Source: Phycisphaerae bacterium (lineage in GTDB: Bacteria > Planctomycetota > Phycisphaerae > UBA1845 > UTPLA1). From it: 64,000 nucleotides of DNA. The DNA lies in assembly GCA_019636475.1 (NCBI GenBank), contig JAHBXN010000015.1, positions 1 to 64,000 of the forward strand, written 5' to 3'. The notes under the pieces were generated by a model. The model was given only the letters and a program-made list of their open reading frames with translations. It searched no databases and had not been told where the DNA came from. Both the position numbers and the translations under genes were made by a program. This document shows, in pieces, positions 35,374-42,687 of this stretch; position 1 is the stretch's first letter, and the number at the start of each line of letters is the position of its first letter.

Positions 35374-38274
35374 TTATTCACTCGCGTCGCGAGCTTCCGG
35401 TGCCAGTTCGGATTGCGCGGGCACCGTCATGCCGTCCTGGCGAATCCTATAGGCTGACTCACGAAGAACCTGTGCTGCACGCTCGATCTCGGCAAGCTGA
35501 TTCTCAATCGATCCAAGATCCACGTCCGTCGAGCCGGTGTAAGTTGATTCACTCCGTTGTGCAAGCGATGCTCGAAGCGTTTCCATCCTCGCCTTCAACA
35601 AACCCGCCATCGCGGTATATTCGGCCGCCCGCCTTTCGAGGATGTCAGGTGTATCGGCATTCTTCAACTGATCGGCTCGTGGCCAATCCGCTCCCGCGGC
35701 GGCCATCAGACGATACGCGTGCTCCATCGCCTTCGCCTCATTCCTCCGCGAACGGGCTTCGCGTTCAACAATCGCCGCGGACTCCGCGAGCCTGTACGCA
35801 TCGACAGCGGGACTTGCGTTGATCCAACTGGCCTGATGATTGATCGAACCGAATCCGGCAATCGGTGCGGTCGTACCAAACAGGCTCTCGCTGGACAGAT
35901 CGCCCGCGCCAAGCGGAGCTTTCGTCGGATGAATCATCTCGACGAAGTCGGCGATAATTCGCTGGGTCATTTCATTTCCGTGGATTCGAAGATCGTTGCC
36001 ATGTACCTCCGCGAGTACCGGCACGTCCGAGCGAGACATCAGCGCTTTCATCGCTTCCAACTTGGAATCGGGCAACTGGTAGCTTTCGATGCGATCTTCC
36101 GCGCTTGCAGTAATCAGTTCGACAAACGCGGCGAAGGCCCGATGCTGTGCGGCGGTACCGTTGAGTGTAATTCCATTCGGCGATTCAACCACGCAGGGAG
36201 GCACATCCGACAGAGCCATCAGATTCCAAAGCGCTTCGCGACGGCCTGCTGGAATAGCATAATCGCGGCCATACACCGGAGTCTCGATGACCACTGCCGG
36301 AATTGCCGGCTCGCTCGGGGCCACTGGAGCAATGCCTGCAATGGCGGGACTCCTCACGCGGCCATGAATGGTTGACGCGAGACCTGGCAGGATCTCAGCG
36401 GCGTGAGCACTCGACGACGAGGCCCCTCTCGCATTGAGCAATTCGGACAGCCGCTTCAGTTCCATGTCCAACCGAGCGATTTGCGCGGCCAGTTCGACAT
36501 AACTGTCATCCGCCGCTGAAGAGGGTGCAGACTTCGCAGCCGGTGTGGTTAACGATGGAGGCGCGAAAGTCAACGGTGCAGGCGTCGACGGTTCCGACAG
36601 GCTGGACGGCCGGGTTTCATGGACTGGCTTGGCGACGCGTTCGGCACCGTGAGACAGATGCGAACGATCAGGCGACACGAGCCAGCCAATCGCCAGGATG
36701 CCGGCGGCAGCCACGAATTGAATGCGGGACCGATTCGGGGATACGCGTTGAGTCATCACCATGGTCAGTCTCCTTGCGAATCGTCGGGTGCGCCCCGACG
36801 TCATTCCGATCGCGCCAACCGGGGCAGGCGCGACGGGCGGATTGATGAATTGTTTCGTCTGAATCAGTGCTTCCGCATAAGCGCGGCGTCCACCCGGCTG
36901 GAGCCATGTTACCCATGCGTCGCAACAGTATTCCGCCTCCTCCTGAAGGCGACCCCGAATCCACCACACCAGAGGATGCCACCAGTAAACGGCGCCGATC
37001 CACGATTCGAACCGACAGATCCAGTGATCGTGGCGCCGGAGGTGCGCCAATTCATGACAAAGTACGGCTCGCCGGGCGGCCTGATCCAGCTCACGCCACA
37101 GCTGGATGGGCAGAATCAAAGTCGCCGGCCCGTCAAACCAGACCATTGGAGAGACGCGGTCTTCAACGACGATCGTTCGCGGAACGCGTGTCAATCCAAC
37201 GGCACGGGCCGCCTGCTCAACACCCCTGCGCACATCGGCCGGCGCTTCGACACCGCGTTCAACAATTCGCCGGAACGCACGGCCGCGACGCACACGAAGC
37301 ATCAACACGACAGACATGCCGGTGATCCATATCGGCAACGGAATTGCCGGAAGGCGAGTGACCGACTCCCATGCCTTCGCCACAGGCCTGATCCAATTGC
37401 GAATTTCCGGTGCGAATACGAACTCGCCATAGCGGGCCAGGCCGGAGATCATGTCAACGAACCAAGATTCACGTCGGAGACCTTCCGGGACGTCTGAAGT
37501 TCGCATCAGCGGCGCCAATTCCTGAGAGCCCGGATGGCCCTGGAAAATTCGGCGAGCCTCGATGCGAGTCAGTCCGACCGGGGCGGACCATGCGGCGACT
37601 TGAAAATCCGGCTGAACGGGCTCAGTCGATTGACAAGCATCCGCCGATGCCACAAGTTCGGCATCACAGATCGAAGGCGACCGCCAATGATCCTCAGCCG
37701 GTTCGCAATCCGCCGGTTCGGGCATTGGACGGTCGACACCCTCGGCGGAACCGCCGGACCGCGTCATTCGTTCATAATCTTCTCTGGTCGAGTAATCGAG
37801 GGTTGTGGTTGTAAAGGGGCGAACTGTTCCGAGCACGATGATGGAAGGATCGGGTCGCGAAGTGACGGATTCGATCTGCGGCAGGTCGGACTCGCTGACG
37901 CCGGAGACAAGGCGTTCATCGGTACCTCGGGATCGCGGCAGTTCGATCGAGTCGCCTGTTCGGGTATCGCAAACACGTTTCGAGGCATCTGCGAACGATC
38001 CCGAATTGCTGTCCACCTTTTCAAAAAGGACTGGAGGCAAGGCGCTTCCAACCACCAGCCACAGAAGCAAGGCCAACCACAACGTATGTCGCGTTGTCGG
38101 ACTTACCGTGCTGCGTCGCGCGACCAGTGCAACGAGCGCCGCAAGCGGAATCAGTACGAGTCCGTTTTGCCAGAGCGAGGTCGACCAGTTCGAAACAGCC
38201 AACGCGATCGCTACGACGGCGATCGGCAGAATTCGGAACACTCCGGCCCAAGGTGCCTTGGCGATGCGAGTCAT
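35374..38274 (-). CDS. BlaR1/MecR1-type M56 membrane metallopeptidase without a penicillin sensor
   Basis: A 966-residue protein. Three hydrophobic segments lie in the first ~85 residues, followed by a ~220-residue polar insert, another helix near 312-326 and the M56 zinc domain with HELAH (His407-Glu408-His411) and WWHPLVWWIRGRLQEEAEYCCD, whose Glu is the third ligand. A last helix (FVAAAGILAIGWLVSP) near 520 leads to a ~430-residue C-terminal part. That part holds coiled-coil and GDxxL-like repeat segments, but no SxxK-type penicillin-binding domain. It is co-transcribed with the BlaI-type repressor (2-base gap), so it probably cleaves it on an envelope signal. Confidence 0.85.
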   Translation of the reverse strand: MTRIAKAPWAGVFRILPIAVVAIALAVSNWSTSLWQNGLVLIPLAALVALVARRSTVSPTTRHTLWLALLLWLVVGSALPPVLFEKVDSNSGSFADASKRVCDTRTGDSIELPRSRGTDERLVSGVSESDLPQIESVTSRPDPSIIVLGTVRPFTTTTLDYSTREDYERMTRSGGSAEGVDRPMPEPADCEPAEDHWRSPSICDAELVASADACQSTEPVQPDFQVAAWSAPVGLTRIEARRIFQGHPGSQELAPLMRTSDVPEGLRRESWFVDMISGLARYGEFVFAPEIRNWIRPVAKAWESVTRLPAIPLPIWITGMSVVLMLRVRRGRAFRRIVERGVEAPADVRRGVEQAARAVGLTRVPRTIVVEDRVSPMVWFDGPATLILPIQLWRELDQAARRAVLCHELAHLRRHDHWICRFESWIGAVYWWHPLVWWIRGRLQEEAEYCCDAWVTWLQPGGRRAYAEALIQTKQFINPPVAPAPVGAIGMTSGRTRRFARRLTMVMTQRVSPNRSRIQFVAAAGILAIGWLVSPDRSHLSHGAERVAKPVHETRPSSLSEPSTPAPLTFAPPSLTTPAAKSAPSSAADDSYVELAAQIARLDMELKRLSELLNARGASSSSAHAAEILPGLASTIHGRVRSPAIAGIAPVAPSEPAIPAVVIETPVYGRDYAIPAGRREALWNLMALSDVPPCVVESPNGITLNGTAAQHRAFAAFVELITASAEDRIESYQLPDSKLEAMKALMSRSDVPVLAEVHGNDLRIHGNEMTQRIIADFVEMIHPTKAPLGAGDLSSESLFGTTAPIAGFGSINHQASWINASPAVDAYRLAESAAIVEREARSRRNEAKAMEHAYRLMAAAGADWPRADQLKNADTPDILERRAAEYTAMAGLLKARMETLRASLAQRSESTYTGSTDVDLGSIENQLAEIERAAQVLRESAYRIRQDGMTVPAQSELAPEARDASE

Positions 38275-38276
38275 CG

Positions 38277-38690
38277 TCAGCCCTCCGATTCGGTGCTATC
38301 CGGTTTGCCTTTGCGATCAAGGCGATCGACCAATTCGCGCAATTGATCAATCTCGTTCGCGGAAAATCGCTGCGTCTTAATCAGCTGCAAGACCAATTCG
38401 CCCGCTGCGCCGTCGTACAACTGCTCAACAAGACTCTTGAGTCGGCTGCGCCGAATTCGATCGCGCGTGAGCGCCGGACGATATATATATGCCATGCCTG
38501 ATTTGTCACTGGTAACAACGGATTTCTGTTCCAGTCGCGTCAGGAATGTCAGCACGGTTGTGTACGCGATCCTGCGGCCCGAACGGTGCAGATGGGCGTG
38601 CACCTGTCTCACAGTGGAAGGTCCTTCATCCCACAGGACGCTGAGTACCTCCAACTCGGACGCGCTGAGATCAACGGGTTTTTCAGGCAC
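38277..38690 (-). CDS. BlaI/MecI/CopY-family repressor
   Basis: A 137-residue winged-helix repressor. LSASELEVLSVLWDEGPSTVRQVHAHL, YTTVLTFLTRLEQKSVV and YIYRPALTRD are the family DNA-binding core; the C-terminal helices mediate dimerisation and carry the usual site cut by BlaR1-type proteases. It is the first gene of a two-gene unit with the M56 peptidase. Two ACTACA-type dyads overlap its own promoter, so it should repress itself. Confidence 0.92.
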   Translation of the reverse strand: MPEKPVDLSASELEVLSVLWDEGPSTVRQVHAHLHRSGRRIAYTTVLTFLTRLEQKSVVTSDKSGMAYIYRPALTRDRIRRSRLKSLVEQLYDGAAGELVLQLIKTQRFSANEIDQLRELVDRLDRKGKPDSTESEG

Positions 38691-38706
38691 TTAATCTCTC
38701 CAACCA

Positions 38707-38720
38707 ACTACAGCTGTCGT
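38707..38720. promoter_or_regulatory. candidate BlaI-type operator 1
   Basis: ACTACAGCTGTCGT is a near-perfect 14-base dyad whose half-site ACTACA matches the BlaI/MecI consensus. It lies just downstream of the predicted -10 box of the repressor gene. Confidence 0.6.
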
Positions 38721-38721
38721 A

Positions 38722-38750
38722 ATGCTACTACATTAGTCGGAGGATTTCAA
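38722..38750 (-). promoter_or_regulatory. promoter of the BlaI/BlaR1-type operon
   Basis: On the minus strand TTGAAA (38750-38745) and TAGCAT (38727-38722) are separated by exactly 17 bases. Both candidate operators overlap or flank the -10 box. Confidence 0.6.
38727..38737. promoter_or_regulatory. candidate BlaI-type operator 2
   Basis: ACTACATTAGT contains the ACTACA half-site with a 4-base dyad (ACTA/TAGT). It sits in the spacer between the -35 and -10 boxes, and is weaker than operator 1. Confidence 0.45.
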
Positions 38751-38921
38751 GTGTTTCCCCCAGGAAATTATGAAATCCGCGCGAGGAATCATCGCGGGGC
38801 CGATGGGCTTGGCAGGAATTCCGTGAAATTCATTCGGGAGAGCGAAAGCGCCGGCAGCGTATTACGTTGCCGCACCCGGCGGCAGACCGGCGCGGTCCCG
38901 GCCAGGTCTGATCGTGCGAGA

Positions 38922-39407
38922 TCAACCTGACGAGGATTCACTGACTGTCGCGATGATGGCATCGAGCGCATCCTGAAGCGCCGGATCATCCTGCGAACCG
39001 GACACCGTGATGAAAAGGATGTTACCGCTCGAAAGGACCGTGCCGGCGACATAGCTCACTCCGACGCCATCAATCGTCACTTTCTTGCGATCGAATTCGA
39101 AACCCTGGCTGTTGGTGACGTTGCCGAGGTTCTCGCTGGCAACGCCCTCCTGAACCTCGCCATTCTGAGGCGAATTGACCTGCACAGACGCGAATCGCTG
39201 CGTGGCGCTATCTCGATAGCCGACGTTTGCCAACGACGTTGGATTGGCTACAACGCTGGAACATGTAAACGGCGCGGGAACCGTGAGCGAGAAGCCGAAG
39301 AGGCTGCCGTCAAGATCATTCGAGCAGAGGAGGGAGACGCCCTCACCTGTGCAGCCGCCGAGAGTCAGTACGGACAAACAGATCGCAAGACCGTAGTAAC
39401 GAATCAT
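38922..39407 (-). CDS. hypothetical lipoprotein
   Basis: A 161-residue protein with a lipoprotein signal (YYGLAICLSVLTLGGC; lipobox LGGC at residues 16-19). The mature part has no recognised domain; it contains FGFSLTVPAPFTC, and a strand-rich region ending VLSSGNILFITVSGS. The layout resembles small PsbP- or DUF1795-like lipoproteins, but I cannot assign it. It is a single gene. Confidence 0.7.
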   Translation of the reverse strand: MIRYYGLAICLSVLTLGGCTGEGVSLLCSNDLDGSLFGFSLTVPAPFTCSSVVANPTSLANVGYRDSATQRFASVQVNSPQNGEVQEGVASENLGNVTNSQGFEFDRKKVTIDGVGVSYVAGTVLSSGNILFITVSGSQDDPALQDALDAIIATVSESSSG

Positions 39408-39431
39408 AGAAGCTCCTAATCAGTCCGGGCG

Positions 39432-39448
39432 AGGCGACAGCGTCGCCT
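39432..39448. repeat. perfect hairpin upstream of the lipoprotein gene
   Basis: AGGCGAC and GTCGCCT surround a 3-base loop AGC. It lies between the STAS gene and the lipoprotein gene, both on the minus strand. No T-run follows. Confidence 0.4.
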
Positions 39449-39570
39449 AAGTCTGTGATGGGATTCCTTGAAAATGCCGTGACCTGGAATTCGCAGGACC
39501 CTGCGGGGGGGGCAGAACGTTAATTGTATGATCCCCGCGAATCGTGACCTTTCCCCCCCATTGCGGACGC

Positions 39571-39936
39571 CTAGGTCACATGGACGCCGAAATGGGCGAG
39601 CGCTTCCTTGTCGGTGGGAAAGAATTTGAAAATCTTATCGAGGTTGGTGATGGTGAAAAGTTTCATCAATTCCTTGCGCAATGAGCACATCACCATTTGG
39701 CCGTTGATCGCCTTGGCCTTCTTGCTGAGATTGAGCAGCACGCCAAGTGTATGAGACGCAAGAAACTGGACGTTCGTGAAATCGAGGATCAGCTTCTGCT
39801 TGTTCTGCTTGTCGGTCAACTCGTACAATTCCTGGCCAATCTGATCGATGACGCGCATTTCGAGAATCGAGGAATCCTGAAATGTGACCACGGTCACATC
39901 GGCATAGCTCTGGATGACCAATCTGGCGTTCGCCAT
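39571..39936 (-). CDS. STAS-domain anti-sigma factor antagonist
   Basis: A 121-residue SpoIIAA/RsbV-like protein from ATG 39936. The core reads ILDFTNVQFLASHTLGVLLNLSKKAKA, where the Ser in LAS is at the position phosphorylated by anti-sigma kinases; the preceding Asp of the usual DSTGLG is Ala here. The end, LFTITNLDKIFKFFPTDKEALAHF, is a typical STAS C-terminus. No partner kinase is adjacent. The PP2C-type protein at 53917 is the sort of phosphatase that could act on it, though this is only inference. Confidence 0.85.
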   Translation of the reverse strand: MANARLVIQSYADVTVVTFQDSSILEMRVIDQIGQELYELTDKQNKQKLILDFTNVQFLASHTLGVLLNLSKKAKAINGQMVMCSLRKELMKLFTITNLDKIFKFFPTDKEALAHFGVHVT

Positions 39937-40046
39937 TCGCGAAACCCTTTCGTACCAAACTGAATTGTTCCGTCGGGCGTTTACCCCGCAACGTCGGCGG
40001 GCTATCCTAATCCAATCGGTCGAATGAGGCGACGCCCTGCATCCGC

Positions 40047-40796
40047 ATGAATACGACAAAGATCATTGCAATCGAGACATCGGGTCGCTGTGGTTCCGTC
40101 GCGCTTGCTGAGGGGCCAACGCTGCTGGAGGAAGCCTTGTTCGCGGCCGACCAGGAGCACGCGCGAGATCTGCTGCCGATTATTGATCGACTTACGCGAA
40201 ACCAGGGATGGCACCCAGACCATATCAACCATTGCTATGTATCGATTGGGCCAGGCAGTTTCACAGGCCTGCGCGTGGCTGTCACGTTCGCACGACATTT
40301 GGCGATGACAACCGGCGCCAAGATTTGCGATGTTCCGACGTTGGATGTCGTCGCCCGCAACGGTCTCGACCTGAAGCCCGTCCCGAACCAACTGGCGGTG
40401 GTACTGGATGCGAAGCGCCGACAGGTATTTGGCGCCATCTACGAACTCGAAGGCGACGGCTACCGACGAGCGATCGGGCCGCTCCTGATCGAGCCGGCCG
40501 CCCTGCTGGCCACGGTGACGCGCGAACTTGTCGTAGTCGGCGAGGGCGTGCCCTATCATGAAGCGGCACTCCGAGCAGGTGGTGTGATCATCGGCGAATC
40601 GGCCGCGTGGCGTCCGCGGGCGGCGCAGGTCCATCGTCTGGGCTGGAACGCCGCTCAACGAGGCCAGTTCACGGCTTCCAACGAACTTGTGCCGATGTAT
40701 GTTCGTCGGCCCGAAGCGGAAGAAATCTGGGAAAAGCGAACTGGAGCCGGGCAGTCGGTCGCGGAATCCGCGACAAAGCCGATCATACGAAGCTGA
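40047..40796 (+). CDS. tsaB: tRNA threonylcarbamoyladenosine biosynthesis protein TsaB
   Basis: A 249-residue ASKHA-fold protein that partners TsaD and TsaE to make t6A37 in ANN-decoding tRNAs. IIAIETSGRCGSVAL is the first phosphate-like loop, and YVSIGPGSFTGLRVAVTFARHLA is the family's most conserved segment. VPTLDVVA and LDAKRRQVFGAIYEL also match. It is divergent from the STAS gene and its 3' end overlaps the convergent small lipoprotein gene by 14 bases. Confidence 0.94.
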   Translation: MNTTKIIAIETSGRCGSVALAEGPTLLEEALFAADQEHARDLLPIIDRLTRNQGWHPDHINHCYVSIGPGSFTGLRVAVTFARHLAMTTGAKICDVPTLDVVARNGLDLKPVPNQLAVVLDAKRRQVFGAIYELEGDGYRRAIGPLLIEPAALLATVTRELVVVGEGVPYHEAALRAGGVIIGESAAWRPRAAQVHRLGWNAAQRGQFTASNELVPMYVRRPEAEEIWEKRTGAGQSVAESATKPIIRS

Positions 40797-40983
40797 GAAG
40801 CAAATCGCGAATCAGAGTATTAATCGGAAGTGTGATGGACGAGAAGGCCCATCGCAGGCCGAAAAGCCCCAGTTCCTCACGACAGGCGGACACCTGCATG
40901 GCCGAGCCAACCGTGAGTACCGCCATCGCTATCCATTTGCGGCGATAAAGTCTTGCCATACGGTTTTTGAGAATCGGCGCCAT
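40783..40983 (-). CDS. 66-residue predicted lipoprotein
   Basis: A small protein starting at ATG 40983 with a GGAG site 9 bases upstream. A basic N-terminus (KNRMARLYRRKW) and hydrophobic stretch (IAMAVLTVGSAMQ) lead to the lipobox VSAC at residues 31-34; the mature peptide of about 33 residues ends SSITLPINTLIRDLLLSFV, an amphipathic helix. The function is unknown. It lies directly after nuoC on the same strand and overlaps the end of tsaB. Confidence 0.6.
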   Translation of the reverse strand: MAPILKNRMARLYRRKWIAMAVLTVGSAMQVSACREELGLFGLRWAFSSITLPINTLIRDLLLSFV

Positions 40984-41039
40984 CTGAATTACTCTCCGGC
41001 GAATCGCGGTGCATACAGCGCGACCGCGAATTTCGCGTC

Positions 41040-41573
41040 TCATGCGCTGTCGCGTGTGACGACTTCGTAATTTTCCCGTTCGCCCCGGCCTCGTAAGGGG
41101 TAGTCCTTGCGCAGGGGGTTTGCCTCAAATCCGTCCCACGTGAGAATTCGGCGCAAGTCGGGATGCCCTTCGAAGACAATTCCGAACATGTCATAGACTT
41201 CCCGTTCCATCCAATTCGCGCCAGGCCAGATCGGAGTCACCGACGGCAACGCCAGGGCGGGTTCGTTGAGAAAGACCTTGATCCAGAGTCGGTGTCCGTG
41301 CGTAATCGATAAGATCGAGTAGTTCACGCCAAATCGATCAACCGCGCCGGGGAAATTCAGATAGTCCACACAGGTCAGGTCGATCAGTTGTTCGAAGCGG
41401 CACGCGGAGTCATCATGAAGCCAGGTCATGATCTCCACCAGGTCCGACGGCACCACGCGCAGATAGAACTGATCCCCCGGCCCGCTGGCCCGCATCATCA
41501 GCGGAGCGGCCTCGTAGTTGCGGCCGGGGAATTTTGCGTTCAACGCACTGGCAATGTCGGCTGCACTCGCCAT
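41040..41573 (-). CDS. nuoC: NADH-quinone oxidoreductase subunit C
   Basis: A 177-residue 30-kDa subunit of complex I. The conserved motif NWMEREVYDMFGIVFEGHPDLRRIL is complete, followed by NPLRKDYPLRG. It sits 5 bases after nuoB in a compact nuoA-B-C order. Confidence 0.95.
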   Translation of the reverse strand: MASAADIASALNAKFPGRNYEAAPLMMRASGPGDQFYLRVVPSDLVEIMTWLHDDSACRFEQLIDLTCVDYLNFPGAVDRFGVNYSILSITHGHRLWIKVFLNEPALALPSVTPIWPGANWMEREVYDMFGIVFEGHPDLRRILTWDGFEANPLRKDYPLRGRGERENYEVVTRDSA

Positions 41574-41578
41574 CGTCC

Positions 41579-42169
41579 TTAACCCTTCGACACCGACTGA
41601 ACATTCAATTGATATGTCGGCTCCACCACCATGCGCAGGCCGCGGCCACGCGACGCGCTATCCCTAATTCCGTCCTTTTCGATTTTTCGCTGGATCGCCA
41701 TGACTCCCTCGATCAGCGTCTCGGGTCTCGGCGGACAACCCGGTACATACACATCGACCGGCAGGAACTGATCGACACCCTGAACGACCGCGTAGGTATC
41801 GAACACGCCGCCCGTGGAAGCGCAGGCACCCATCGAAATCACCCATTTGGGCTCGGTGATCTGTTTGTAGATGCGCTGGAGCACCGGCATCATCTTGATT
41901 GCGACGCGCCCGGCGCAGATGAGCAGATCACTCTGACGCGGACTGAAGCGCATCACCTCTGCGCCGAAACGGGCCAGATCGTAACGGCTGGAAGCCGTGG
42001 CCATCAGTTCGATCCCGCAGCACGCCGTCGCGAACGGCAGCGGCCAGACAGAGTTTTTTCGTGACCAGTTGATGCCGTTCTTTCGGAAGAAGTCCACCAG
42101 GTCGGACAGTCGCGTGGTGAGCGTGTCGCCCCCGGTCATGTTGTGCGGATCAGTCTGATGCTTCTGCAT
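41579..42169 (-). CDS. nuoB: NADH-quinone oxidoreductase subunit B
   Basis: A 196-residue PSST homologue that binds iron-sulfur cluster N2. The four ligands are Cys50 and Cys51 ([11 protein letters not shown]), Cys116 (SMGACAS) and Cys145 (VPGCPPRPE). It carries electrons to quinone at the interface with NuoD. Gap to nuoA is about 41 bases. Confidence 0.96.
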   Translation of the reverse strand: MQKHQTDPHNMTGGDTLTTRLSDLVDFFRKNGINWSRKNSVWPLPFATACCGIELMATASSRYDLARFGAEVMRFSPRQSDLLICAGRVAIKMMPVLQRIYKQITEPKWVISMGACASTGGVFDTYAVVQGVDQFLPVDVYVPGCPPRPETLIEGVMAIQRKIEKDGIRDSASRGRGLRMVVEPTYQLNVQSVSKG

Positions 42170-42210
42170 AGGATCAATCCTCGCGAACTAGCGAGCGGGC
42201 TGCGGCGCGA

Positions 42211-42666
42211 TTATTGATAGTCAAGGATGCCCTTGCCCCATTCATAGAGCAGCCCCAAGACGAGGTACGCCGCGAAGATCATCATTACCCAGAACAGCAT
42301 CGGCAGGCTGGCTGCGACGGCCGGGTCGGTTGAACCCTGCGCATCCAGAAACGCCATGGCCCAGGGGTACATGAAGATCAATTCCACGTCAAAAATCAGG
42401 AACATCATCGCGACAAGGTAAAACTTCACATTGAACCGCCGCCGGGCGTCACCGATGGCGGGCATGCCGGATTCATATGAGGAGTCCTTCTCAGAGCCGA
42501 CGCGCTTTTCCTTGGGCACGAAATGGGTCAGCAGAAGTATGATCACGCCGACCGCTGACACGCCAAGCAGCAGGATGCCGATCGGTCCGTACCCCAAGTC
42601 GCTCGCTGCTAAGACTGGTTCGAGTGCTTCAGTGGCCATCGCCGGAATCCATTTTATCAGTAACAT
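42211..42666 (-). CDS. nuoA: NADH-quinone oxidoreductase subunit A
   Basis: About 151 residues with three membrane helices. The second loop has KDSSYESGMPAIGDARRRFNVKFYLVAMMFLIFDVELIFMYPWA, the diagnostic NuoA region (E-S-G-x-P and FDVE-x-x-F), described here from residues ~62-105. ATG 42666 is used; ATG 42639 is also possible. It starts about 20 bases after the greA stop, so greA and nuoABC may be one operon. Confidence 0.94.
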   Translation of the reverse strand: MLLIKWIPAMATEALEPVLAASDLGYGPIGILLLGVSAVGVIILLLTHFVPKEKRVGSEKDSSYESGMPAIGDARRRFNVKFYLVAMMFLIFDVELIFMYPWAMAFLDAQGSTDPAVAASLPMLFWVMMIFAAYLVLGLLYEWGKGILDYQ

Positions 42667-42687
42667 CAACCGCGGACGTTCAGGGCA

